A stretch of DNA of 64,000 nt from Coriolopsis trogii (taxonomy: Eukaryota; Basidiomycota; Agaricomycetes; Polyporales; Polyporaceae). Positions 46,676 through 57,319 of the stretch are shown one piece after another. The DNA lies in assembly GCA_020543525.1 (NCBI GenBank), contig JAHYIO010000033.1, positions 1,550,001 through 1,614,000 on the forward strand, given 5' to 3'. The number at the start of each line of letters is the position of its first letter. Positions within the stretch are counted from its first letter, which is position 1. A model generated the notes under the pieces. That model did no database searches. It saw only the letters and a program-made list of their open reading frames with translations, and was not told the origin of the DNA. Both the position numbers and the translations under genes were made by a program.

Positions 46676-47521
46676 GACGCTGTGACTCGAGGATTTCAGA
46701 CCGAGCTGTGATGCCTCCAATTAATGTAGCTGGAAAGGCGCAAATGATGTCATTCATGGAGACAATCATGAAGAATATACCAGCATTGCGTGAGATGCGT
46801 GGTGGGCAAGCACAAGGGGAATTGAATAGAAGGTACATAGTCATCAACTGTTGGAAGCTTTGACTCGGGAGAGCAGGTCGAGGTCCCGCCTCAGGCGCTT
46901 GTCATGACATTGACTACGTACCCACGCTACCTCCAGGCCCCGGCCCGTCGACCGCCTAACCTGTCTACTTACTTCATTCTCGCAAGGGCGTTTTACAAAC
47001 CGGTAGACTACATGGTTCACTGAGAGAAGCGTAGCAGGCAGTACTTCATTCATAAAAGTAAAAGCAATCGGATTCCGGTATAGTATGTGATAGTCGCAGA
47101 CACCGTCTCACATATCCGAGCAGCATACATGGGCTCACGGAAACGATGGTGTGAAGCACATGGTGTACGCTGATTGAATTGTATGAGCTTGGCCACGGGT
47201 ACGTGGCTTGTGCGCCCCGAATCGGACGTCGTAGGCCGGCGGTGGATTGCGATGGTCTCCAAAACCGGGGTTCCAGACATGGGAGGAAGTGACTGTCGAC
47301 ACTTGACTGCCCAACACGCCGCATGAAGAGGAATAGACTACACTAGTCTCACTGGTCCCATACGGTCGCCTCTGACATGGAAATGATGACCTCCTTGAGA
47401 GTGGCATTCCTGTGACAATGGCAAGTATCCTGCCAGGAGCTGTGAGAAGAGGATGAGTGAAGGAGTCGCATGGAAGCCAACATAACGGAAGACATACCCC
47501 ACCACTGCACAGAAAACATGA
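46676..47521. other. spacer between acyltransferase paralogues 1 and 2
   Basis: This 846-base spacer holds the promoter of paralogue 1 and the 3' end of paralogue 2. No gene, repeat or paralogue remnant was recognised. Confidence 0.45.
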
Positions 47522-48991
47522 CTACGCCTTCACATGCAGCCGACCTGCTAGAACGTCCATACCCTCCCCAAAGGCCTTTACGAACTCCTCTGCAAAGTCG
47601 TTGTCAACTTTTCCCTTTCCCCAAGTGATCGACACGCCGAGTCCACCCGCGCCCGTCCCACATGCACTCATCGTGAAGGCAGCGCCCATCGTCGCGTCGG
47701 CCTGCACGAACAGCGACTCCTCCACGCGCCATGTCTCGTCCGCCGCCGTCGATGCAGGCACAGGGGGGAAGGCTCCTAGGTTGGACAGCTCGAGCGCGCT
47801 CCTCCGTCGCTGTCCGAGGCGTGCGAGCAAGTACTGGTCGTATTTGCCCCCCAGATACTTGAGGAGGCCAAGGTCCTTGGCCGTGCGCCGCGCTTCGCGT
47901 CTGAGCTTCCCAGAGAGGGAGGCGGCGACGTTCCAAGGGAAGTTATCGGCTGAGACAGTCGCGGGTGGATTGCGGATGAGCGGATGGGTGTCGCTACATG
48001 ATGAGACGTGGTTGCAGATCACCGTGGGTGGGGTGTTTGCGTACTTCCGGAGGGACACGGGTATGTTTGTCGGTGCGGTCTTGAACTTCTTCGCGTTCCC
48101 GGGTTGCGCGTATAGGAGGCGTGAGAGGACGACTAGGCTGAGCGTATGGATGATTCCCGTCAACGTCGTCTTGTGCCCTCTCGCAAGCGTGACGAGAGCA
48201 GCACAGTCCTGAGGGCTGTAGTTGAGGAGACGCACTGTCGTCTCGAAAGTAGGCTCCTTCAACACAGGGTAGCCCGTCCAACTGCCTTTCGGTTTCCTAT
48301 CCAAGAACGGGAAGACGAGTTTCGATACTTCGCGAAGGATGATCCGGGGAGGGGGAGAAACATCCATGGCGTCCTCTATAGGAGGGGGAAGTGTAGCATC
48401 GTGTGGAGACGTTACCAGTCCCGAATGTTCCGACACAGGCTCAGGAGTGTTCTTCAGCGCTGTCAGGAGAGTATGATGGAATGCGAAACCACTTTGCCCG
48501 TCTCCGATGATGTGATCGTACGCGAAGACGACAGTACCATCTCGCAAGACGAGCAGCCGCCAAACTGGCAAGTCGTCCACAAACTCGATAGGCCGCGCGA
48601 ACAGCTCCTCGATGAGGGGTCCTAGGTCATTAAAGTCCTTGTCGTCGAAGAACGTAACGATCTTGTTCAGGTCCACGGCGGGCAGCTGGACCCAACTGAG
48701 CTCGGGACCAGGAGGAGGCAAACGAGCGGAGAGTGCTGGGTGTTGGCGGATCATCTGCTCAAGTGCGGGAAAGAGCACAGATCTCGAGAGAGGAGCTCCG
48801 GTCGCGTTGACGTATCTCGCAAGTACGACGACATAGGAATTGAGCTTCAGCCGAGTCACGGAGTTGAAGAACTCTTCTAGCAGTCCTGTAACAAAATAAT
48901 GGGCTCGGGCTCCCTTGGATGCGATGCGAGCAAACTCACCCGCGCGTCGAAGCTTTCTTCCCGCCCCTTCTGCTTTCTTCGCTTCGATCAT
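47522..48991 (-). CDS. alcohol-acetyltransferase-like protein, paralogue 2
   Basis: Start chosen at 48991 (MIEAKKAEGAGRKLRRAG) by comparison with the other copies; an upstream in-frame ATG exists at 49039. An intron after RRAG (gtgagt near 48938 to gttacag near 48886) can be read through in frame but is cut out in the comparison. The mature frame continues LLEEFFNSVTRLKLNSYVVV. The catalytic motif is YDHIIGDGQSGFAFHH. The conserved blocks LPPPGPELSWVQLPAVDLNK, TTLTGIIHTLSLVVLSRLLY, IPVSLRKYANTPPTVICNHV, ALELSNLGAFPPV and GTGAGGLGVSITWGKG are all present. The protein ends RLHVKA. The HxxxDG residues are kept, so activity is likely. Overall it resembles the copy at 49617 more than the one at 45200 (for example the LPPPGPELxW block), but identities were not calculated. 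Confidence 0.85.
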   Translation of the reverse strand: MIEAKKAEGAGRKLRRAGEFARIASKGARAHYFVTGLLEEFFNSVTRLKLNSYVVVLARYVNATGAPLSRSVLFPALEQMIRQHPALSARLPPPGPELSWVQLPAVDLNKIVTFFDDKDFNDLGPLIEELFARPIEFVDDLPVWRLLVLRDGTVVFAYDHIIGDGQSGFAFHHTLLTALKNTPEPVSEHSGLVTSPHDATLPPPIEDAMDVSPPPRIILREVSKLVFPFLDRKPKGSWTGYPVLKEPTFETTVRLLNYSPQDCAALVTLARGHKTTLTGIIHTLSLVVLSRLLYAQPGNAKKFKTAPTNIPVSLRKYANTPPTVICNHVSSCSDTHPLIRNPPATVSADNFPWNVAASLSGKLRREARRTAKDLGLLKYLGGKYDQYLLARLGQRRRSALELSNLGAFPPVPASTAADETWRVEESLFVQADATMGAAFTMSACGTGAGGLGVSITWGKGKVDNDFAEEFVKAFGEGMDVLAGRLHVKA

Positions 48992-49616
48992 GATGGGATT
49001 TCTGCTGCAGCGGGACGAGGGGTCGGCTCTAATACTCACATATCTTATGTACTTTGATTGGAAAAGATCCGGATGACGTCAGCAGCATGTTTCGATCGCA
49101 ATTTTTGTCGCGCAGCTTCCTGAGAGACGGCGTCAGGCACCCCGCAGAGCAAGCGCAATACAACTGCAGGTTTCAGAGCATCATGTTTCATGCGAGGACC
49201 AGGACCTGTTACACCATTGGGTCAGGATTTGCGCTGCGCGGTCTCAACAGGCTTTCAACCGCAGCGACTGCGCGATGAGAGCATGCAAGGGACATACTAT
49301 TGGTATTACATATCCCCAGCACCAGCGGTGGCCAGGACTGCTGTGGCGCTACCGTGCCTAAGGGCGCGCTCGATACGAGAGCATCAGTGGCGTGTACGAC
49401 GACGATCGACACGTATCAGGCCATCGGCAGGTCGTCCTGGACATGTCAAAGGCGTTATCTTCTATACCGATTACATGACCCACACAGCAACACCATTAGT
49501 CCCATAGTACCACAGTACGAGACATTTCTCGCATATAGGCCTGAGGCAAGGGAATGTGTCAGACCAAGAGCGCGAGCAAAAATACCAAAAACGCACGCAT
49601 CACCCATGACGAACGC
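48992..49616. other. spacer between acyltransferase paralogues 2 and 3
   Basis: This 625-base spacer is the promoter side of paralogue 2 and the 3' side of paralogue 3. Small frames are present on both strands with no family motif. Confidence 0.45.
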
Positions 49617-51100
49617 CTACGCCTCCTCGCGAATCCGACCCAATAGAGCGTCCATGCCCCGCCCGAACGCCTTGACGAACTCCTCGGCAAACTCATGATC
49701 GACCGCACCCTTGCCCCAAGTGATCGTCAGCCCCAATCCACCTGCGCCCGTCCCGCACGCATTCAGCTTGAGCGCAGCGCCGTTCGTCGCATCCGACTGG
49801 GCAAAGAGCGTCTCTTCGACGCGCCATGAGTCCGTGTCCTTCTCCGCAGCAGCCACAGGAGCAGTAGGAGCGGAGGGGAACGCGCCGAGGTTGGACAGCT
49901 CGAGTCCCTGCCCGCGCGGTCTGCCGAGCTTTCCGAGATGGAACTCGTCGTACTTGCCCCCGAGGTACTTGAGCAACCCCACGTTCGAGGTCGACTTGGG
50001 TGCCTCGCGTTTCAGTCTGGCGGAGAGCGAGGCGGCGAACTTCCAAGGGAAGTTGTCGACGGAGACGGTCGCTGGCGCGTCGCGGATGAGCGGGTACGTG
50101 CCGTCGTAGGAAGAGACGTGGTTGCAGATCGCGCTCGGAGGCGTGCCGGTGTACTTTCGGAGAGAGACGGGGATGGCTGTCGGTACCTTCTTGAACTTCT
50201 TCGCGCTCACAGGGTCTGCGCGGAGGAGGCCCGAGAGGACGACGAGCCCAAGGGTATGGATCACACCCGTCAGTGTGGTCTTGTGTGACCGTGCAAGTTG
50301 AATGAGGGCAGCGGAGTCTTGGGGGCTGTAGTTGAAGACGCAGACAGTTGTCTCCATCGTCAGGTCCTTGACTACTGGGTTTCCCGTCCACGCCGCGGTG
50401 TTTCTGCTCAGGAACGGAAATATGAGCTTCGCGACTGCGCGAATGACAACACTGAGAGGTGGAGACACGTCCATCGCGTCTTCTATCGCAGGAGGGAACG
50501 CGGCGTCTTGCGATGTGGAGGTGACGAGACCAGAATGCTGCAAGGAGGGCCCAGGAGAGCTTTTCAGCGCCGCGAGGAGAGCGTTATGAAATGCAAGGCC
50601 GCTCTGCCCATCTCCAATGGTGTGATCGTAAGCGAAGACGACAGTACCGTCGCGCAAGACAAGCAGTCGCCACAATGGCATGTCTTCAGGGATCTCCATA
50701 TGGCGCGCGAACAGTTCCTGAAGAAGGGGTCCCAAGTCGTGTAGGCCCTTGTCGTCAAAGAATGTCACAACCCTGTTCAGGTCCACCGTGTCCAGTTGGA
50801 TCCATGCTAGCTCGGGGCCCGGAGGTGGGAGGCGAGCAGAGAGGGCAGGATGTCGGTGGATCGTCTGCTCGAGGGCGGGAAAGAGGACAGATCTTGAGAG
50901 AGGAGTACCTGCAGCGTTCACAAATCTCGCGGTGACAGTGACATAGGAGTTCAGGTCGAGTCGAGTCCGGGAATTGAAAAACTGCTCCAGCTGCCCTGCA
51001 TTGAACTTGTGGGCCCGGCGGACGACCTTGAGGAGAACTAGAACTCACCAGCTTGTCGAAGGCTTCTCCCCTTCTCTCCCGCTTTCCCTGACTCAGCCAT
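49617..51100 (-). CDS. alcohol-acetyltransferase-like protein, paralogue 3
   Basis: Two exons. The first encodes MAESGKAGEKGRSLRQAG (ATG at 51100; another in-frame pair of ATGs lies at 51112-51115). The intron gtgagt near 51047 to aatgcag near 50999 interrupts the same codon as in the other copies. Exon 2 begins QLEQFFNSRTRLDLNSYVTV. The HxxxDG motif is YDHTIGDGQSGLAFHN. Also present are ARLPPPGPELAWIQLDTVDL, TTLTGVIHTLGLVVLSGLL, IPVSLRKYTGTPPSAICNHV, LELSNLGAFPSAP and GTGAGGLGLTITWGKGAVDH, with an end of LLGRIREEA. It is the first gene of the minus-strand tandem and is divergent from paralogue 4. The enzyme class is inferred from family motifs; substrate and product are not evident. Confidence 0.86.
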
Positions 51101-52385
51101 ATTCTCCTTCATCATGAACAGCGAGACAGGGCAGAGAGATCTGAGCGGGCTTGCCTTCATGTATCCAGAGTGACAATGTCCGGACGATGTCAGCGATCTT
51201 ATTTCCGTAGCGCAGCTCCATGTAGCCGACAGAGCGAACATATCCTGACAGACAGCGTCATGACTGTTGAACAAACATTGACCTCAGCCATCCGCGACTA
51301 TGTGGTGGCAACGGGGGCAAGAGTAGTTTGAAGATGAGTACATATGTGTGTCGATGTGAACACGAAGGATCGGAACGACATCACGAAGTGCGTACTAGGC
51401 GCTAGAACAAGAGATACACACGAGTTCGGAGAATAATTGATTCCAGCAGACGGAGGAGGAGGAGAGGTTGAATCGCTTGAGTTCACTACACAAAATGGAT
51501 CGGGCGTGGAGAGGAATAAGAAGAGGACTATATGTGACCGGCTGCGGGCGGGTTTGTAGCAGTGTAGGCCTTCCGTCACTGCCATGGCTCGAGCCGCAGA
51601 TGAGATATAGCAGTTATCGTACCGGCATGAGCACACCACCCTGGACATCGATGAGGACACTGGTTTCGTAACGATTGAAGATTGCATCAGCTATAGGCTC
51701 TAAACCAAACTAGAAGTATAGGCCAAGGCTGCGCTGGACCATGTGCGCGTCGGGGCTTCCGAGCGTGGATAGAACGAATACCTGATGCATTACGAGCCGG
51801 TTCAATCAGACAGGGAAGTCGTGTGTCAGACCCATGCAATAGCTTTGGAGCTCAAATCTGCGAGGATCACAGTCGGCATGAGGGCTTCAGGCTTCCTCGA
51901 CATGGACGAGCACGAGAGACAGACTCTGAGTCTGTGAGCGCGCAAGCATGTCTCGAAAAACTCCGCCCGGCTACTTCCGGGCCGTGCAGATGGCTGGAGC
52001 GAAGCCGCCGCCGATCAAAGTCCTCCTCCTTCTCGCCACCATCTGCAACCGCGTCTCTGGCACACTTAGCGTCCATCATCATATCTCAGACATGGACGCC
52101 AATCCAGACTAAAGCACAGATACGCGCATGCGATGCTCTGCGCATCAGAAGGGCGCAACCCTCCTGGTCTCAGACTCCGTCACCATTCAAGCGAAGCAAG
52201 ACGCTCTGTACGTTCTTGTAGGTCCGCGTTGGCTTGCTGAGCTCATCGCCGCTCCCCGGTCTCACCATCTAGCTTTGACACACGTTTCCTACCGTTGTTC
52301 CCACCGGCCACAACGCTGATCTAAAATCGAGTCGAAGCTTCCTGTTTCTATCCCCTACACTCGAGTCCTCACATCACGCTTGGCC
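51101..52385. promoter_or_regulatory. bidirectional spacer between divergent acyltransferase genes
   Basis: A 1.3-kb gap between the divergent start codons of paralogues 3 and 4, which could allow joint control. Frames at 51298-51687 (minus) and 51823-52221 (plus) are Ser/Cys- or Arg-rich without recognisable domains and are not called as genes. A pyrimidine-rich stretch near 52340-52370 precedes the paralogue 4 start. Confidence 0.4.
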
Positions 52386-53916
52386 ATGGCAAAGTCGACA
52401 AGCGCGTCAAAGGGAACGTCAGGGCAGGCGGATGAGGGCAGAGCGCGTCTACGGAAGGCGGGTAAGTGCTCCCACGAGATTTGGGTATATCGAAAGTAGA
52501 TTGACAGTTGGCTGATTCATCTCAGGTCGACTCGAACAGTGGTATAACTCACGCAGTCGTCTCGACCTCGTTTCCTATGTCGTCGTCACTGCGACGTATG
52601 GACATGTGGACGGGCAACCGCTACCGAGAAAGATCCTCTTCACCGCGCTCGAGAAGATAGTCCGAGAGAATGCGTCACTGGCCTGCCGCCTTCCCCCGAC
52701 CTCAGCACCTCCATATTATATCAGGCTCCCAGCAGTAGATCTCAACAGGGTCGTCAAGTTCATTGACAAGGACAGCGAAGAACTGGAAGCTCTACTGGAG
52801 GAAACATATGCGCGTCCTATGGAGTTCCTGGAGGATATGCCGCTGTGGCGACTGCTCGTCTTGACCGATGGTACGCTCGTCCTCACGTATGATCACGCTA
52901 TGGGAGACGGGCAGAGCGGGCTCGCCTTCCACCATCTTCTCCTGGCCGCGCTACAGGACATACCCTCCGATATCACCGATCACTCTGGCATCATCACGTC
53001 GCTCCCACAAGACGCTTCCCTCGCCCCGACGATGGAGGAGACGATCGACGTCTCTGTCCCATTCCGGATCATTGCGCGCGAGCTCATTAAGCTCGTGGTT
53101 CCGCTCTCCCTGCACAAAGATGGCAAAGGGTGGACCGGCAACCCCGTCCCGAAGACCGCGACGCTTGAGATGAGCCTCCGCATCCTACAGTACAGCCCGA
53201 AGGAGACGTCGCGGCTTGTCCGCATCGCACGCGAGCATAACACCACCCTCACATGTACCATCCACACCCTTGCGCTCGTCATCCTCTCCGACCTCATCCA
53301 CGCGCGCCCAGAGAACACGAAGAAGTACAAGACGATCCCCACCAACATCCCCATCTCCCTCCGGCGGCTGAGCGGCGCCCCGCCGACCGCGTTCTGCAAC
53401 CACATCTCGATGTACTTTGCCCACCACCCCCTCTTCCGCCCAAACACCGCATCCGCCGCCCCCGACGCGTTCCCTTGGACCGTCGCGGCGGAGCTGAGCG
53501 CGAAGCTGAAGCGTGAGGTGCCGCGCTCGCCCGGCGAGGTGGGCGTGCTCAAGTTCTTCTTTGGGGACTACGACGGGTACCACCGCGGTTTGCTCGGCAA
53601 AAAGCGTGAGGGCGGATTTGAGCTGTCGAACCTGGGCAGGTTCCCTGACGCCCCGGCCGTGCGTGACTCGGTCTCGGACGAGGGAAAGGACAGTGGCGCG
53701 GGGGCCGGTGGGTGGCGCATTCGCGAGATGCTGTTTGCGCAGGCGGACGTGACTGTGGGCTCGCCGATCAAGGTGAACGTCGTCGGGACCCCTGCGGGTG
53801 GGCTAGGCGTTACGGTGACTTGGGGGAAGAGCGCGGTGGAGCATGAGATGGCGGAGGAGTTCGTGAAAGCGCTGGATGAGGGGTTGAGGGGATTGATTGC
53901 GCCTCAGAAGGCGTAG
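52386..53916 (+). CDS. alcohol-acetyltransferase-like protein, paralogue 4 (divergent copy)
   Basis: Two exons: 52386 to about 52459 (MAKSTSASKGTSGQADEG, then RARLRKAG) and about 52527 to 53916. The intron (gtaagt to ctcag) sits at the same codon as in the three minus-strand copies. Exon 2 starts RLEQWYNSRSRLDLVSYVVV. The catalytic motif is YDHAMGDGQSGLAFHH. The family blocks LPAVDLNRVVKFID, TTLTCTIHTLALVILSDLI, IPISLRRLSGAPPTAFCNHI, GGFELSNLGRFPDAP and GTPAGGLGVTVTWGKSAVEH are kept. It differs most from its siblings in the C-terminal third (for example a DEGKDSGAGAGGW insertion before the last strand). The HxxxDG motif is intact. Opposite orientation suggests that an early duplication was inverted, with later tandem copies forming on the minus strand only. 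Confidence 0.86.
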
Positions 53917-54307
53917 GATGAGTGCGTGTTGTATGTAGGACTCATGCGCACTCGGGCACTGATTATGGTCTCGTAGGCATAGTCTCAAATGTGATGATCT
54001 GCCAGGACCGTGGCCCGCAAGGTGTTACACTCTTCAGATTCTTCGCCGCGAACATGTTCGCACTTCTCACCACCGACCGTCTGTGCATCCACGCTCTACG
54101 GAAAACAGTCCTCCATAACATATCATTCTGCGGCCGTTCATTGTTTCGTTACTCATCGTGATATTCATGCTCCTCATCTGCTACGAATAACTGTCAATAA
54201 TTGGTTTCATCCTCCGGAGAGTGACCAGCTCGTTGAATCCCAGTGAGGGTCGCCAGGTCATTGTCGTCCGGCACGTACAAATATATATGGAACATATATG
54301 CGGCGGG
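53917..54307. other. intergenic region between convergent genes
   Basis: These 391 bases hold the 3' ends of paralogue 4 and of the PPSY-tailed membrane protein. The sequence is AT-richer near 54270-54300. No gene is seen. Confidence 0.45.
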
Positions 54308-55874
54308 CTATGGATGGTATGAAGGCGGAGCGGTCGGATGATATGAGGGCGGAGCCGTCGAACCGATCTCGCTATTCGGCAGCTCGTCTTCTCTGGTTCT
54401 AGGTAGGTCCACACCTCCACCCCTGTGCCCAGTCGCGTTGCCTCCTGGGCGATGGCTGCGCTTCTCAGCGACCATTAAGGCGCGACGCCCCCGACCCCAA
54501 GTAGAAGCTCTGAAACGCATGAGAAGAGTCTCCTCCATAGCTGGTAGTATGACGCTTTCGCTCGGCAGATAGTGTTCCTGTAGTGATAATGCACCTTCTG
54601 ATAGCTGGCCTCCGGAGTGTACTACAGACATCGACGGAGGGCTGACGTCTATGATCTCCCCTGGTATTCCGCAAAGACGTAGACTAGTCAGCCAGGGGAA
54701 TTCGGATCCAGAGCACATCACTCACGGTACGCTTCGTGCACATCAGGTGTCTCTTCGACGCGTCTCCGTCGAGTCCAACGTCGACGACAGGTCATGTATA
54801 GCCAAACGAGAAACAGCACTATGGGGACGGTGACTACCACGGAGCATACTGCCGTGATGATGGTGGGGGGTGTCGAAGAAGGGCTAGCTTGGTTGTCGGA
54901 CGTCGACGAAGGGGTGCCAGCGCCATGGGCACTTGTTGGTAAGACTGCTGAAATAGATGAAGTCGCTTTGTCGACGGTCTGGCTCGTCATCGGGAAATGC
55001 CTGGAAGAGCCTGGCGGTGAAAAAGCGGCGTCCGATGAATAGATCGCGTTGCCGGACGATACTGGCGGGCTGGAGGCAGACAGTGCGGCTTCAGGAGGGC
55101 TTTGGGACATATGTACGGGGATATGTGATGATGCGTTCGCCATTTCTACGTCTTCTCGTCTGAGTGTAGACGTGATCTTCATGCCACAGTGTCATGGTAT
55201 ACATACTAGAGAAGAGACTTACGTATAAACGATATAGTCGAGTAGCATCAGTGTCTGGTTGCCGTTCTTCTCGCCGTTCACGATAGTAAGGGTGTGCATG
55301 CCCGAGATGAGGGACTCGCTCAAAAATACGAGTCTATCATACTGATAGTCATTGTCCCCCGTCGGATGCTCGACGAAAGGCTCCGCGTGTTGTTCGTCCA
55401 GGTAGAAGTGCATCAACGAGTCTCCAATTGGAGAATTGAAAGAGTGGGTGACTATGCAGTAGACGTAGACTGCGATGCCTGCAAGACTGTTGTAAGCCTA
55501 AGCCAGTTACATGAGGCGTTTCCTCACAAACGCAGGACAAACACACCTCTGAACGACAGTGTGGCATTGATAGGCTCATTGTTGTAAGCTCCCCTAGGTC
55601 CTTCGTGCGTCACACTGAATGTGCCATCGTGCCAGGTCCCCTTGTATGCTTGTGAAGAGTCTGGCTTGGCCGAGCACGAGGAGCAATTCTGGCCGGTTGT
55701 CCATCCCTCCGATGGTTGGTAGTGGATATATGAATTCGTGTAAGAGTCTCCAAATGTGTCGTCCACAGTGATGTTCACGAGGGCAGCGGAGGTGGAGAAA
55801 AGGTTGTGCGGTGCGACCACAAGATTAATGAGAAGCTGGAGTATGCGTGACAAAGCTAGGTGAGAATAACGCAT
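54308..55874 (-). CDS. secreted-domain single-pass membrane protein with PPSY tail (family copy A)
   Basis: Start MRYSHLALSR at 55874 (alternative 55895) with a hydrophobic signal peptide. Exon 1 encodes VNITVDDTFGDSYTNSYIHY, the CSSC pair, GTWHDGTFS and INATLSFRG. Exon 2 encodes AVYVYCIVTHSFNSPIGDS, MHFYLDEQHAEPFVEH, YQYDRLVFLSESLISGMHTL and LMLLDYIVYT. These form a galactose-binding-like beta-sandwich widespread as uncharacterised proteins in Agaricomycetes. Exon 3 is a Ser/Thr-rich stalk, then one membrane helix (IITAVCSVVVTVPIVLFLVW) and a basic stop-transfer (RRRWTRRRRVEE). A donor in HEAYR leads to exon 4 starting GEIIDVSPPSMS; the cytoplasmic tail ends in tandem APPSYHP units, which are PPxY motifs able to bind WW-domain proteins. 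Topology suggests a cell-surface receptor or anchor. The ligand is unknown. It is the leftmost of at least three local copies. Confidence 0.72.
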
Positions 55875-57319
55875 TGCAAAAGGCGAAGCTAGCAACTCAA
55901 CATGGTCGATGAGAGAGGTTCATATCTTCCACAACGTCCCGCAGCAAGGCGTCGGACTAATACAGGCATGGTCTCAAGTCCAAGCTTGAAGAGTGGTAGG
56001 CACTGCAAGCCTGCCCGAATCTGTGTGCCCGAATCTTCGTTCACTGCACACACTGGGTCTGTCGCAACCCGATATCATAAGATGCCTACTCTCTCCGTCA
56101 TGGCGGAAGATATGCAACGGTGTAATTGATAGTCAAGCTCGAGCACAGGTTTCTCATGCCATTGTGGGCGATTGCATCAAGGCCGGGAAGGAGACAGATA
56201 TCTGCATCTGGACGGCTAGTACAGTACGTCACGCGTCAGTTCGCAGCTGGAGCGACGGCGAAAATCCTGGGGCCCGCCGCAAAGGGACGATTTTTGGTTC
56301 CAGGTCGTCCAGATTCCTCTGACGGTAAAGGCGTACATGTAAGGCACTCCTTCCAGGCAGGAGCCAAGGTATAAGCAAGTTATCCGCGGACTCGTCTGCT
56401 GTTCCTTGAGTTAGGACAGCCTACGGCCTGCGCAGATACCGCCATCGCTCGCAACGCCCGAAGACGGGCACTCGGGTTGTTCTCGGAACGTCCGTCGTTA
56501 TTTGCAGCCGGAAAGTGTGATTCAGTATAGCATTCAGATGCATGGCTCTCGATGTCAAAGTTCACGCCCTGCAGTTGTATGGCGCTGATGGGCTCGAAAG
56601 AGACGTGTACGCGTGCACGACGAAACTTCATCATGGCGACCATATCAAACGTACACTGCGACGGTATGATATCCTGCCACGGTCTGAGCATATGGGATAA
56701 GATCACTCACAATGCTTGTGCCAGGTCATGAAACCAAGGATTGTAGAGTCGGCACGAGTCGTTCAATCAACCGTCACCTATGGTTGATGATCCGTTAGTA
56801 CCGCCGAGAAAGGAGGTCCGTGACGTCTGCTTGTGAGAGACATGAGGAGAGTGGTTGGAACTAGTAAAATGATGAAAGACGGACTTCAGGGACACTGTCA
56901 AATCGCGAAAAGGCTTGCCCTAAACGATTCACGTGAGTGAGTCAACTATCACTAGCGCTACGTCAGTAGTACTAGGGATAGTATACGTATAATCTTATAG
57001 ATACCCATTCTTTATCAAGAGCTCATCATTGTTGACATCAAATCAGACAAGATGAGATGTTTTGTAATGTAAGAGTATATGAGTGTTCGCCTGGCGAGTC
57101 CAAGAACCATGGGTGCAGGTCAACCAGTAGCCAGAGCCTGACACGCGTCAGCGAACAGTGCCAAACGATGCAATTGGTCGTAGAGAGAAAATAGCATATC
57201 TAGAGAGGTCCTAAATACGAAGTTATCGTACGCGCTCTATAAGTGGACAATACATCAGACGAAGTACATGTTCATGTTCCGCAAGGTGCTCAGATGCATT
57301 TGCCGGTAATACTCTACAG
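55875..57319. other. 1.4-kb region with no firm gene
   Basis: This region lies between family copies A and B. A minus-strand frame at 56380-56706 has a strand-like segment (HVSFEPISAIQLQGVNFDI) that vaguely resembles exon 1/2 of the family, but no Cys pair or WHD motif confirms it. The rest has no recognisable coding pattern. Confidence 0.35.

Noticed and set aside
47050..47407. overlapping minus-strand frames between acyltransferase copies 1 and 2
   Set aside because: Considered as a remnant of a further acyltransferase copy, but no HxxxDG, ELSNLG or TWGK motif is present.
51298..51687. 129-codon Ser/Cys-rich minus-strand frame with a hydrophobic end
   Set aside because: It lacks a signal peptide at the start, spaced Cys motifs or any recognised domain.
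56380..56706. possible extra member of the surface-protein family on the minus strand
   Set aside because: Only a short strand-like segment is suggestive; the Cys pair, WHD motif and LLDYIVYT block are missing.
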